Source: Planctomycetota bacterium (lineage in GTDB: Bacteria; Planctomycetota; PUPC01; JACPCR01). From it: 55,449 nt of DNA. Location: NCBI GenBank assembly GCA_016179685.1, contig JACPCR010000085.1, positions 1 to 55,449 on the forward strand, in the 5' to 3' direction. The notes beneath the pieces are model-generated. The model was not told the origin of the DNA, made no database searches, and saw nothing but the letters and a program-made list of their open reading frames with translations. Positions 1 to 8,663 of the stretch are shown one piece after another. Each line of letters opens with the position of its first letter. Positions within the stretch are counted from its first letter, which is position 1. Made by a program: the position numbers and the translations under genes.

Positions 1-114
1 CTTCGTTGCTCCTCCTCGACGTATCCTACGGATACGCCATCGTCGTCGCGCCTCGCATCCGGCTCAAATCTAAGCCTCCAAATTGCACAGGTTATTTCTC
101 GACAGGCCCTTAGC

Positions 115-149
115 CCGGATTTCTCATCCCGCCGGGATGGGAAATCCGG
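115..149. repeat. Palindrome, family B (CCGGATTTCTC...)
   Basis: Near-perfect hairpin with 16-base arms CCGGATTTCTCATCCC and GGGATGGGAAATCCGG around a short GCC centre. A related copy lies at 23737-23803 with an extra palindrome inserted in one arm, and a partial relative begins near 34015. The dispersed distribution suggests a REP-like element. Confidence 0.6.
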
Positions 150-152
150 ATC

Positions 153-198
153 AGTAGAGGAGTTTGAAAGTGCAGGTGCACTTGCGAACTCCTCTACT
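153..198. repeat. Hairpin, family C (AAGTGC head)
   Basis: Inverted repeat with arms of about 21 bases (2 mismatches) and loop AGGT. The inner part reads AAGTGC-AGGT-GCACTT, the head shared by hairpins at 403-450, 10255-10278, 10291-10336 and 47620-47661. The outer arms (AGTAGAGGAG and complement) are not shared with those copies. Confidence 0.7.
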
Positions 199-402
199 AT
201 GGGAAACCCCTCCCAGCGGGATACCTACAGGAGGCGAAATACAGAAACCGATATTCCATAAATGACCAATTCACAAGTAGTTAAATCGGGATGACTCTTG
301 AAGCTCACATCCCTCCCTAGAAACCCCCGCTTCCCAACGGGCTCCCTACGGGAGGGAAACGGGATGCCTCCCGATGGGACAAGTCCGGGAGGGGTTTCCG
401 GC

Positions 403-450
403 TAGTACACGTAGAAGGAAGTGCGGGTGCACTTCCTTCTACGTGTACTA
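403..450. repeat. Perfect 22-bp hairpin, family C, overlapping a stop codon
   Basis: Arms 403-424 and 429-450 are exactly complementary with loop GGGT. The head is AAGTGC-GGGT-GCACTT and the outer arms (TAGTACACGTAGAAGG) are unique to this copy. The TAG stop of the minus-strand gene 448-2694 is formed by the right end of the hairpin, so the structure sits at the very 3' end of that coding region and could act as a terminator or mRNA end stabiliser. There is no U tract. Confidence 0.75.
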
Positions 451-2694
451 CGGCAAAGCCGGATTCGGAGTGACCATCACGTTGTCGTAAAAGAGGTCCG
501 TGCTGGAGTAGCCCGAGAGGCCCGGGCTTCCTTCAGTGTTTCCGCAGGAGTCCGTCGCCTCGATCGTCCAGGCCTCCGGCTCAGGCTCGGATGCCTTCCA
601 GACCTTGCCACGGATTCTTGCTTTGCCGTCCCCGCCCGCAGGGTCCACTCTCAACTTCATGCGGTAGAGCACGTCGGGCTGCCATGGGAAACCCTGGTCC
701 ACCTGGAAGCGCGGAGGCGAGCTGCCCTGCCAGGTCCGGATTTGCAGCTTCTGGTGATTGCCCATGAGGTCAAGGATGTAACGACAGTTGATCAGACCCA
801 GGTCCGGCATCTGTCTCTTCTTCTGCGTCGCGAGAAGGTCCGCCTGGATGGTGTAGTCCTTCAGGGGCGGGGGACCCAGGTAGGCCAGGGAACGCGCCAG
901 GCCCGGCTTGTCCGCGGGCTTGCACAGCATCTGGTTTCCATCTGGCCGTTTTCGCACCGCGAACTTGCCCGCGTTGACCCACGGGCCGGGCGCCTTCTCT
1001 TCCGGCACGGATTCGAAATCGAACGTCCAGGGAAGCGGTGGAATGACCCGCACACGGACCTGCGCCGTGAGTTCCCCATGCTGCGCCTGGATCACACCCG
1101 CCTGGGGCGGGCCGCCCGCCGGGGCGCTGAATACGCCCGCTTCCGTCACTGTGCCCTTGAGGACGGGAAGGGTCCACACGGGCTGAACTTCCTGGAGAAA
1201 ATTCCCCCTGGCGTCGAAGACACGGGCCTTCAAGGTCACGCTTTCCCCTGACGAAAGGGTTACCTCAGCGGGAACGGCCTGCAGCCAGGCCGCCCTGGCT
1301 TCGGGCGGGTCCTGCCCGCCGGCCGGTATCCGGACGCCGGCGCCGACCGTGGCCGTCGCGGTCACCGAGGCCGAAGCGCCCCTCTTCTTCCCGATGCAAT
1401 AGATGAAGTTCTCGGTGGGCAAAAGGACTCTCCCATCGGACACGGCCACGCTGCCGTAGATTTCCACGTGCCGGGAGTTGCCGTCGAAACCGGCCATCTT
1501 CAGGTCGTCCACGTCCAGGACCTTGCAGCCTGTTTCACCGGGCTCGAGGAGGTGAATGCGTCCATTGACCTCCGTGGTGTAGAGCTTGCCGTCGGCCCAG
1601 ACGGGCGAGCCCTTACCCACCGTCCCGAGCTTGAATTTCCATTTCACCTGGCCGCTGGCCGCGTCGAGGCAGTGCAGAACACTTGAATTATCGACGAGGT
1701 AGAGGCGGCCGGCGTGAAGGGCGGGCGAGGCGTAGCCGACCTCGAGCCCATCGGCTTTCCAGATTTCCCTGGCCGTGCCGCGGCTTGCCGCGTCCAGGCA
1801 GACCACCCGGCCCATGCCCGTGTCATTCCCGGGATTTTCTTCCCCGTGGCAGGCGTAGACCCTGCCTTGCGAGGCGACCACGGAGGCCTGCACGGCAAGC
1901 TGGCTGAGCGGATAGCTCCACACCTTCTGCCCCGTGCGCGCCTGCAGGGCATAGACGAAGCCGTCCGCATTCCCGTCGATGAGCAGCCGCTGCCCGTCCG
2001 CCTCTGTGATCACGGGCACGGTATACGTGGTGTCCTTGAAGAGCGTACCCGGCTCGGCGATGTAGACGACCGCCCCGGTCCTCTTGTCGAACGCAAGGTA
2101 CCGGTGGCTCGGCTTCGCGTGGGGGCCCCACCCCGATGTGACCATCCCCAGAATCACCCGGTCCTCATCCACCACCGGTGTGGTGGTCCGCCCGCCGTAT
2201 CCCGAAGCCCGGCCGAATTCCTCCGTCAGGGAGCGGCACCAGAGCATCTTGCCGTCCCGGTCGTAAGCATGGAACAGGCCTCCCACTCCATGGGCATAGA
2301 CGTTGCCCGTCTCAGGGTCCCCGCACAAGCTGGCCCAGCCGACCCGCGTCTGCGGCACATCCGTCAGAAAAACATTGAAGCGATGTTCCCACAGAAGCCG
2401 CCCGGTCGGCGCGTCCAGGCACATCACACGCTCCTGCTCGCTCGCGCCCTCGCCCGCACGGTTGATCAGGTAAAGACGCCCGTCGAGCACAATGGGAGTG
2501 GAACGGCAACCGTAGGGCGCCTTCCAGAGGAGGTTCTCGCCGTCCGGCGACCAAGACGAGGGGAGGCCGGTCTCCAGCGATGCGCCCGCCTGCAGCGGCC
2601 CTCGCCAGGAAGGCCAATCCCCGGCCCTTGCGGCCGACAAGGAGGCCAGGAGTGCCAGACTCGCCCGGATGGGCAGAGAGACGCAGCGGGACAA
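448..2694 (-). CDS. Secreted PQQ-type beta-propeller protein with C-terminal lectin-like domain
   Basis: Predicted exported protein of 748 residues. After the N-terminal signal peptide (hydrophobic run about residues 6-24, ending ARA before GDWPSWRG) comes a PQQ-like or BamB-like beta-propeller (about 25-430) with repeated blades of the type GRLYLI, GRVYACHGEEN and GKLYTTEVNGRIHLL. An Ig-like segment (about 445-530) and a concanavalin-like beta-sandwich (about 540-745, DUF1080-like) follow. The opening WPSWRGP is typical of planctomycetal propeller proteins. Start: I chose TTG at 2694 because AAGGAG lies 7 bases upstream and this yields a clean signal peptide; an ATG at 2790 in frame would bury the signal 32 residues in. 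No quinone-binding residues can be claimed, so a structural or sugar-binding role is as likely as an enzyme. The stop lies in a hairpin. Confidence 0.85.
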   Translation of the reverse strand: MSRCVSLPIRASLALLASLSAARAGDWPSWRGPLQAGASLETGLPSSWSPDGENLLWKAPYGCRSTPIVLDGRLYLINRAGEGASEQERVMCLDAPTGRLLWEHRFNVFLTDVPQTRVGWASLCGDPETGNVYAHGVGGLFHAYDRDGKMLWCRSLTEEFGRASGYGGRTTTPVVDEDRVILGMVTSGWGPHAKPSHRYLAFDKRTGAVVYIAEPGTLFKDTTYTVPVITEADGQRLLIDGNADGFVYALQARTGQKVWSYPLSQLAVQASVVASQGRVYACHGEENPGNDTGMGRVVCLDAASRGTAREIWKADGLEVGYASPALHAGRLYLVDNSSVLHCLDAASGQVKWKFKLGTVGKGSPVWADGKLYTTEVNGRIHLLEPGETGCKVLDVDDLKMAGFDGNSRHVEIYGSVAVSDGRVLLPTENFIYCIGKKRGASASVTATATVGAGVRIPAGGQDPPEARAAWLQAVPAEVTLSSGESVTLKARVFDARGNFLQEVQPVWTLPVLKGTVTEAGVFSAPAGGPPQAGVIQAQHGELTAQVRVRVIPPLPWTFDFESVPEEKAPGPWVNAGKFAVRKRPDGNQMLCKPADKPGLARSLAYLGPPPLKDYTIQADLLATQKKRQMPDLGLINCRYILDLMGNHQKLQIRTWQGSSPPRFQVDQGFPWQPDVLYRMKLRVDPAGGDGKARIRGKVWKASEPEPEAWTIEATDSCGNTEGSPGLSGYSSTDLFYDNVMVTPNPALP

Positions 2695-2813
2695 GTTCCA
2701 GCTCCTTGGGGATTCAGGTTGGGGATGCTGGGGCTGCCAGTGGGGTCGGAGCTTGCAGTCTTCGGAATATCCACCTCGAATGTACACCATTTTGCCCGAG
2801 GCTTCAAGGGCAA

Positions 2814-2851
2814 TGAAATCCGCTGCGGCCTTCGGGCTACGCGGATTTCAG
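2814..2851 (-). repeat. Family A repeat upstream of the propeller gene
   Basis: Inverted-repeat element of the form CTGAAATCCGCG, about 15 bases, GCAGCGGATTTCA. Other copies are at 9060-9098, 23164-23202 and 34127-34163. Here it lies about 120 bases upstream of the TTG start at 2694, between two minus-strand genes. Confidence 0.65.
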
Positions 2852-2882
2852 ATGACGGGCGCGTCCAGAATTGCTGCTTGCC

Positions 2883-3869
2883 TCATTTCGCTTTTCGGGC
2901 AACGATCAGGGGCGAGACGCCGCCGACTTCAAGCCTGCGGACCCGCTCGTATCCGGAGGCCACGAGCCACGTCCGATACTCGCCGAATGAGAACACGTCG
3001 CCCTCGGCCGTGTTCACCAGCATGTTCAAAGCGAAAAGGAGAGGGAGGGGCGGCGATGTACGGGTCTCGTTCGGAAGGAACTCCGCGATGACCACCTGGC
3101 CGCCGGGCCGTGTGGCACGCCCGCACCGCCGGATGAGCTTCCGAGTCCAGGCCATTCCCTCCGAGTGGCAGATGTGCCCGAGAAGAATCAGGTCGTAAGC
3201 CTTCTTTTCGAGGGGCACTTGGCGGAGGTCGCCCGGCAACAGGTGCAAGCGGTCGGCGATCTTGTAGCGACGATAGAATTCGCGGGTGATTTCGAGGATT
3301 TCAGGGAAATCGAGCGCATCGACCTGGGCCCGGGGATTCTGGAGAGCCACGTGGAGGCCCCAGACGCCCGAGCCGGCGGCGATGTCGAGCACCTGCATTG
3401 CGCCGCGTTTGCGGACTTTCAGATGCCGGGCCAGGGTCCGGGCATAGTCGAAATTCAGCGAGAAGAGGCCCCGAACCAGCCCGGCGAAATGCGAGGCGGC
3501 GTCGCCCCCGCGCGGGGCGGCCCTCCCCGTTTTCACCGTCTCCGTGAGGCGGCCCCACCGCTCCCGGAGCACTCGCCAGTGAACAGCGAACTCCCCGCAG
3601 TACAACTCGCTCTGGCGGCACAGGTATCGCCTGGCGACCGCCGGCAGCCCATACTCCTCCCCTCGCTTCCGGAGTAGTTTGAGGCCCGTCAGCGCGTCCA
3701 GCATCATCCGGACCCCGCGGACCGAGCAGCCCGAGGCCCGAGCCACCCGAACCGCCGTGTTCTTTCCTTCTCCAATCCGTGTGAACAGGTCCAGCTCGAG
3801 CGCTGTGGTCAGCGTCTGAGACGCGGCGAATCCGAAATTCGTTTCCATCAGCGGTCTAGACGTTATCAT
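2883..3869 (-). CDS. SAM-dependent O-methyltransferase (acetylserotonin/hydroxyneurosporene type)
   Basis: Cytoplasmic methyltransferase of 328 residues with the two-part layout of class I small-molecule O-methyltransferases. An N-terminal winged-helix dimerisation domain (about 10-95, with ASGCSVRGVRMMLDALTGL) is followed by a Rossmann SAM-binding domain. The glycine-rich motif I reads VLDIAAGSGVWGL (about 160-172), and the acidic loop DALDFPEI and the PGGQVVIAEF strand are both present. The substrate cannot be deduced; the family methylates phenols, carotenoid intermediates or natural products. The start has AGGA 8 bases upstream of ATG 3869; ATG 3848 is an alternative. No biosynthetic partner genes are adjacent. 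Confidence 0.85.
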   Translation of the reverse strand: MITSRPLMETNFGFAASQTLTTALELDLFTRIGEGKNTAVRVARASGCSVRGVRMMLDALTGLKLLRKRGEEYGLPAVARRYLCRQSELYCGEFAVHWRVLRERWGRLTETVKTGRAAPRGGDAASHFAGLVRGLFSLNFDYARTLARHLKVRKRGAMQVLDIAAGSGVWGLHVALQNPRAQVDALDFPEILEITREFYRRYKIADRLHLLPGDLRQVPLEKKAYDLILLGHICHSEGMAWTRKLIRRCGRATRPGGQVVIAEFLPNETRTSPPLPLLFALNMLVNTAEGDVFSFGEYRTWLVASGYERVRRLEVGGVSPLIVARKAK

Positions 3870-4077
3870 GGGCGTTTCCTGCGTTTAGGGACCCGTCGAA
3901 GCGGCATACGTCTGAAAGGGCTTGGTTTTGCAAAGACCCTTCCAAACAAGTTTATCTTGCGGAAATGCGCAAACTTTTCGGGATCGGAATCCCTGGTTAG
4001 CCGGGGCAGAAGCTGTTTTGCGTTCCTGCCCTGATGAAGCCCGACAGAACCTCCGGAGAAAATCCAGAACGTTTCGC

Positions 4078-4186
4078 AACTTCTCAATAAGTTCGGGTAG
4101 GTTGAGACAGTCGTATATATAAGTTTCTGTAAAGCAAATGGTTAGAGAAAACGGGCGAGCGATTTGCCCGAACTGATTGAGAAGTT
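4078..4186. repeat. 109-bp inverted-repeat element (MITE-like)
   Basis: The 20-base ends AACTTCTCAATAAGTTCGGG (4078-4097) and its near-perfect inverse (4167-4186, one mismatch) enclose an AT-richer core of about 70 bases. A lone copy of the same end occurs at about 19075-19094. The element ends 27 bases before the start of the plus-strand gene at 4214 and may supply its promoter region. Confidence 0.55.
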
Positions 4187-4213
4187 ACATTATTTTTTAG
4201 GAGAAGACCACAC

Positions 4214-5596
4214 ATGACTTGGAACCTGAGCCGACCGCGACCCGCATTGCCCAGTTCCTATTTCTGGACCTGGGATCACAGCACCAACTGGGTCTGGGAC
4301 GACCCTGGCATTCTGAACTTCGGATGCAGTAATCGATATTTGAAGAGACCGGAAACATTCGTCGAAGACTACCGGAGACTGACCGATCTGGCTGCGGGCC
4401 TGGGCGTTAAGGGCATCCTCATCTGGGGCTTCTTGCGGGACTCTCACGGCGGAATCGAGGCCTCTCGGCGCGTCGCCGACTATGCCTCCTCGAAGGGCGT
4501 TGCCATCATGCCGGGGATCGGCACGACTTGGTACGGCGGAGTCTATTATGAAGGCGACCATCCTTACAACATCGAGACCTTCGTGCGGAATCACCCCGAT
4601 GCTCGGATGGTGGACGAGAAGGGCGAGCCCCAGGGGAGCGGGGCCTGTCCGACCCACCCGCGCTACGTCGATTGGCTTCAGCAGGGCATGCGCTGGCTCT
4701 TCCAGGAATTCCCCATCGGGGGAGCAAACCTCGAGAACGGCGATTTCCTCGTCTGCCATGAGCCCCGGTGTCAGGCCCATAAGGCGAGCTGGCCGCAGGG
4801 CGATCCGGACTTCTTCCGCCTGCAGGGCTTGAGCTACGCGCCCGCCCTCCAGGCCATCGAGAAACAGCTCCCGGAGAAACTGGTGACCTGGGCCACTTAC
4901 ACCGGCTTTCTGCCCGGGTCGCCGCCCCAGGGCAGTTCGCTGGGTCCCTACATGCGATGCAGCCGGCCCGCGATGATCGACCGTCTTCCGCCTCAAGGCA
5001 TCGGCCAGTGGACCCTGACCGGAATGGTGTTCGAGAAGCCGCTGCCCTTGCTGGCCTACCTGGACCAGGGCGCGCCGGACGCGGCGTTCCAGAATGCCGC
5101 CTGGCCCCGTGGCCTCAATCCACCGTCGCCCCGGAGCGTCGGCTTCATCCACCAGGCCAGCCAGTGGAGTCATGTCGGCCGATACGACCAGATCGTCAGC
5201 ACCATCAAGGAGGGGTGTCTTCGTGCCTACCGGTCCGGGCTCGAAGGCGTCAGCATCCACGGCGAAGTGTGTGCGCGGCACATCCCGTGGGCGCTCAATT
5301 ATCTCGCCTTCTCCCACTTCATTCACTGGCCTGAGGACACCCTTCGTCAATTCGGCCGCGTCACCCTGGGGTCCGTTCTCGGGTCTCCGGACGAGGGCGA
5401 AGCCTTCGCCGAGCATCTCGCGCGATGGGAAGGCGGGGGCCTGACCGATCCGCAGAAGAAGGACATCGCGGACCGGGCGGGGAATCTGAGGAGGCAGGTG
5501 GCCGCCGGCAAGGATTTGGAACGCTGGCGTTTCTGGGATTGGTTGAACCGCATGGCGCAGGGAAGGTCCGAGCGGCATACGGTGAGCTCGTTTTGA
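4214..5596 (+). CDS. Glycosidase-like TIM-barrel protein of unknown specificity
   Basis: 460-residue protein without a signal peptide. Its sequence looks like a (beta/alpha)8 barrel of the GH20/GH67-like type: GILIWGFLRDSHGGIEASRRV, GVAIMPGIGTTWYGG, then FPIGGANLENGDFLVCHEPRC, where the acidic residues after GGAN are candidate catalytic positions. The CxxPRC motif (CHEPRC) matches CACPRC in the convergent neighbour 5601-7280, which supports a common fold. I do not recognise a characterised member, so substrate and reaction are unknown. AGGAG lies 9 bases before ATG 4214. The gene ends 4 bases from the stop of the facing gene. Confidence 0.7.
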   Translation: MTWNLSRPRPALPSSYFWTWDHSTNWVWDDPGILNFGCSNRYLKRPETFVEDYRRLTDLAAGLGVKGILIWGFLRDSHGGIEASRRVADYASSKGVAIMPGIGTTWYGGVYYEGDHPYNIETFVRNHPDARMVDEKGEPQGSGACPTHPRYVDWLQQGMRWLFQEFPIGGANLENGDFLVCHEPRCQAHKASWPQGDPDFFRLQGLSYAPALQAIEKQLPEKLVTWATYTGFLPGSPPQGSSLGPYMRCSRPAMIDRLPPQGIGQWTLTGMVFEKPLPLLAYLDQGAPDAAFQNAAWPRGLNPPSPRSVGFIHQASQWSHVGRYDQIVSTIKEGCLRAYRSGLEGVSIHGEVCARHIPWALNYLAFSHFIHWPEDTLRQFGRVTLGSVLGSPDEGEAFAEHLARWEGGGLTDPQKKDIADRAGNLRRQVAAGKDLERWRFWDWLNRMAQGRSERHTVSSF

Positions 5597-5600
5597 GCTT

Positions 5601-7280
5601 TCACCTCCGCCGCCGTTCAAGCACTGCCCGGGTCGGCGGCGAGACCGAATAGATGCCCTTCTCCGCGTGATAGAGCCTGTTCAGCTCCTGGAAAGCCTCC
5701 TCGCATGGATCGTTCGGGATGAAATCGTTCGAGACCAGTTCCCGGTCGATCAGACTTCTCAGGTAAAGAATCCGCCAGCGCCAGGACTGGCGTGCCCAGG
5801 CCGGCAGTTCACTCTCCACCTGCTGGAGGATCGCGTGGGCCTCGAAGGCGCCGGCGGGATGCTGGAGTACGAAGCGAGTCACTCCGCCCTCCGCCTTTTC
5901 GCTCCGGATCATGGTTTGTTCCAGGATTCGTGCGGCCTCGACAACTCGATCCGCCACAGCCGGTCCGAATTCGTAGCTGGCATATTCCCGTACCGTCTCG
6001 TCCGAATCCTGCTGGTCCCGCCAGTGGAACTGCGCCAGGATGGCCTTGTTCATATCCTCGAAAATCCCCTCGGAATACGGGATGCCGCCGGCCAGCCGCA
6101 CCGCTGGCGTGTTGCGCCTCAGGGGCAGGTGGCGCGGCTGAGGATTGGCCCCGAAGCCTCCCCAGGGGTGCATGCCGCGCATGCTGATCTCGGGAAAGGT
6201 AATCAGGGGCAAATGGCCGGGCACCCGCCCATCCCTGGAAAGCCGGCGAGGCCAGCTTCTCCCTTCCTCCTCGTCGACCAGGATGTAGTCCAGCCAGTCC
6301 GGCCGGACCGGAAAGCGGTCCAAAAGCCCGTCCCATTCCTCGCCCGGGCGATACGGCAGGCCCTCTTTGGCGTTCCGCAGGATGTAGTAGTCGAAGTACC
6401 AGGTGGAAAGGATCACGCGGATGCCCGGGAAGACCCGGCGGGCAATCCGCGCCAGCGGCTGCGCCGCGTCGATGAACCCTTTCGCGCCCCAGGGCCAGCA
6501 CCTCGGGCACGCACAGCCGCCCTGGTCGTAGGGCCAGACCCAGAAAAGTCCCAGGCCGATGTCCGTGAGGGACCGGAGCAGCTCCTCGACCCATCGGCAG
6601 ACCAGGTCGCGCCCCACGGGCTCGCTCGGGCAAAGCTCCACTCCGTAGGCGCCGTGCGTCCGGGGAATCCGAAGCGACGCCGGGCTATCGGCGTAACCTT
6701 CGTTGGCCAGGACGCCGAGGCCGACCCGCATCCCGACGTTCCTGCCGGCGCTCAGGTAGGCGCGGAGTCGGCTGAGGAATCGCTGGGCCTGGGGATCGTG
6801 GAAACCCTGGAAATGGTGCATGTCGAACCACACGCCCAGGTGGTTGATGCCCCAGAGCGCCAGTTCCTCGATGTAACGCACCACCTCCTGGACCGGCGCC
6901 TCGTGATAGTAGTTGTGGAAATGGCTGGCAAAATAGATGCCCCTCACGTCCCGTTCGGGTACGGAGACCCCGCGCCAGGACCCGGCAATGAACTCGCCGC
7001 ATCCGTAGCGGGAAGTCCTCAGAAACTTTCCGATGCCGTAGAGCACGCCCGGCTCGTCCGACCCCAGGACGCGCACCCCGGCGTCCGGCCCGTCCTCGAT
7101 CCGGAATCCGCCTGAGCCGGTCTCGGGCCGGACGCCCAGCGTGAGGGTCATCTCGCCGGGCGCGTCGGTCGCCGCCTCGACCCCGCACCGGGCGCGGACC
7201 TCGCGCCGGAAGATTTCGGCTGCCCGGACGACGATCGGATGTTCCCCGGCTGGAAGCCGGATTCGAATGGTTCGAGCCAT
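5601..7280 (-). CDS. Alpha-glucuronidase/hexosaminidase-like glycoside hydrolase
   Basis: 559 residues, no signal peptide. The N-terminal 110 residues resemble the small alpha/beta domain preceding the barrel in GH20 and GH67 enzymes (EHPIVVRAAEIFRREV, then DEPGVLYGIGKFLR). The barrel follows with DVRGIYFASHFHNYY, WGINHLGVWFDMHHF, GLGLFWVWPYDQGGCACPRC and VILSTWYFDYY. The family normally removes uronic acids or N-acetylhexosamines from polysaccharides; the actual substrate is open. GGAGG lies 6 bases before ATG 7280. It follows the ceramidase-like gene after 27 bases on the same strand, so the two are probably one operon for glycolipid or glycan turnover. Confidence 0.75.
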   Translation of the reverse strand: MARTIRIRLPAGEHPIVVRAAEIFRREVRARCGVEAATDAPGEMTLTLGVRPETGSGGFRIEDGPDAGVRVLGSDEPGVLYGIGKFLRTSRYGCGEFIAGSWRGVSVPERDVRGIYFASHFHNYYHEAPVQEVVRYIEELALWGINHLGVWFDMHHFQGFHDPQAQRFLSRLRAYLSAGRNVGMRVGLGVLANEGYADSPASLRIPRTHGAYGVELCPSEPVGRDLVCRWVEELLRSLTDIGLGLFWVWPYDQGGCACPRCWPWGAKGFIDAAQPLARIARRVFPGIRVILSTWYFDYYILRNAKEGLPYRPGEEWDGLLDRFPVRPDWLDYILVDEEEGRSWPRRLSRDGRVPGHLPLITFPEISMRGMHPWGGFGANPQPRHLPLRRNTPAVRLAGGIPYSEGIFEDMNKAILAQFHWRDQQDSDETVREYASYEFGPAVADRVVEAARILEQTMIRSEKAEGGVTRFVLQHPAGAFEAHAILQQVESELPAWARQSWRWRILYLRSLIDRELVSNDFIPNDPCEEAFQELNRLYHAEKGIYSVSPPTRAVLERRRR

Positions 7281-7307
7281 GAGTGGCCTCCACGACAGGC
7301 GCTCAAT

Positions 7308-8663
7308 TCACGGCGACGCCCGTTCCAGCGAGGCCAGCATGCCCCGGACCAGCGCCGGGCCGGACTCCACGGTGAATGGAAAGTTCCCCATGTACTTGGG
7401 CGATTGCGCGGCCGCATAGCTGCGCTTCGCAATGTCATGGTCGTCCGGCACGTAACTGATGCCGTCGTTCGCATACCCGATGATGAAGAGGTCCTGGGCC
7501 GGCCATGCCGCCCGCAGGTCCAGCGCGAAGCGGCTGAACAGCTCCGCCGGCTGCGAAACGAAATGAACGTCCCCCAGCCGGACCGCGTGCACCTCCGTCT
7601 CCAGCGTCTCCGGCCGCGTGTCCAAGTCCTTCAGAATCTCTTCCGTCCATTCCACGGCAAACCGGCTGAGCGCCCGTACGGCCAGGCCGAGGTCGCCGCC
7701 GTAACGAGAGGGGAAACGGTCCGGCTGGTTCACCATGACCCGGCCGAGGCTGTCGCGCCAGCCGGTCGTGTCGCCCGTCCGAAGCCGGTGACGGCCCTCC
7801 TCGAGCTCAGCTTGAACTTCCTGACGATCGTAGCGCCGGGTGGGAAGCAGCACCCGCATCGAGGCGGCGGCGACCGACGGATTTTCCACGGGCCTGGCGG
7901 CGGCGAGGGCTTCGAGGACCGCGCCGGCGAGGGCGCGGCCCGGCTCGTCGCCGATCTCGGGATTCCGGCGATACTTGAGGAGGAAATTGACGTCGCCGCA
8001 GCAGCCCTGGAGGAACAGGGCCGTCGAGCCGGGGAAGAGAGTCTCGAGGGCGTCATTGACCTCGCCCGGGTAATCGCGGCTCACCTCGCGCCAGCGTGCG
8101 TCCGCGTGCACCGTCGGATGCGCGGCAAAATTCGTGACAAAAGCGAATGGCCGGCCCCGCCGATCGTCCACCCTCAGCACGCTCGCTCGGGTGTCCCTCG
8201 GGCCGTTCTCCCGCGTGCGGTTGAACGTCCAACCTTCGAGGACGTGGCTGCCTGCCCGGAGGGTCGCCTCCTGCCGCTGTCGCCAGGCCATGATGACGGC
8301 CGTGGCCGTCTGACGCCGCGCCCACGACACGTAGGCGGGGTCCATCGCACCGACGCCGCGGACTTGGGCGGCATTCGGCGCATTGTGGCTGTGCGATGCG
8401 CCGATAGTGATGGACTCGGGCAGTAAGTCGGTCGAAGCGGCAGCCAGCGACCGCACTCCGCGCACGAACTCCGCGTTGAGGTACATCAAGTCCACCGCCA
8501 CCAGGGCTGCACGCTGCCGCCCGTCATCCACCACCAGCGCCGTCGCCGTCAGATCGTCGTGTATCCCTTCCCACGTGCGCTCCAGGTAATAGCCCATCCC
8601 GGCCAATTCGACGCCCCAGAAGGGGCTGAGACGGACTCGCGAAACTCCCGCAAGAAATGGCAT
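7308..8663 (-). CDS. Neutral/alkaline ceramidase-like protein
   Basis: 451 residues matching the N-terminal catalytic region of neutral/alkaline non-lysosomal ceramidases. The opening AGVSRVRLSPFWGVELAGMG, the zinc-type GASHSHNAP, FVTNFAAHPTVHAD and the FLQGCCGDVNF motif are all characteristic. Family members hydrolyse the amide of ceramides, but many bacterial homologues are cytoplasmic or of unknown substrate, and this one has no signal peptide and lacks the long C-terminal Ig-like domain of true ceramidases. GGGAG precedes ATG 8663 by 7 bases. It is probably cotranscribed with the glycosidase-like gene downstream. Confidence 0.8.
   Translation of the reverse strand: MPFLAGVSRVRLSPFWGVELAGMGYYLERTWEGIHDDLTATALVVDDGRQRAALVAVDLMYLNAEFVRGVRSLAAASTDLLPESITIGASHSHNAPNAAQVRGVGAMDPAYVSWARRQTATAVIMAWRQRQEATLRAGSHVLEGWTFNRTRENGPRDTRASVLRVDDRRGRPFAFVTNFAAHPTVHADARWREVSRDYPGEVNDALETLFPGSTALFLQGCCGDVNFLLKYRRNPEIGDEPGRALAGAVLEALAAARPVENPSVAAASMRVLLPTRRYDRQEVQAELEEGRHRLRTGDTTGWRDSLGRVMVNQPDRFPSRYGGDLGLAVRALSRFAVEWTEEILKDLDTRPETLETEVHAVRLGDVHFVSQPAELFSRFALDLRAAWPAQDLFIIGYANDGISYVPDDHDIAKRSYAAAQSPKYMGNFPFTVESGPALVRGMLASLERASP

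Larger units (their letters stand above)
1..447. other. Intergenic repeat-rich spacer at left edge
   Basis: I see no credible gene in the first 447 bases. The stretch is built of short palindromes: a 7-bp hairpin around 20-36, a hairpin at 115-149, another at 153-198, and the arm of the 403-450 hairpin. The motif GGAAACCCCTCCC near 203-215 recurs inverted near 389-401, so the spacer could fold on itself over about 200 bases. Part of it may be the downstream region of the minus-strand gene that ends at 448. Confidence 0.6.

Noticed and set aside
1..447. CRISPR array
   Set aside because: The repeats are palindromes of different families without regular spacers; no cas genes in the window.
4190..5620. 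Long open frame antisense to the 4214-5596 gene
   Set aside because: High GC content opens long antisense frames; the translation has no domain features, while the plus strand has a ribosome binding site and coherent protein sequence. The same applies to antisense frames over 5667-7115, 8905-10464, 14559-16535, 38062-40653, 49086-51044 and 51994-54561.
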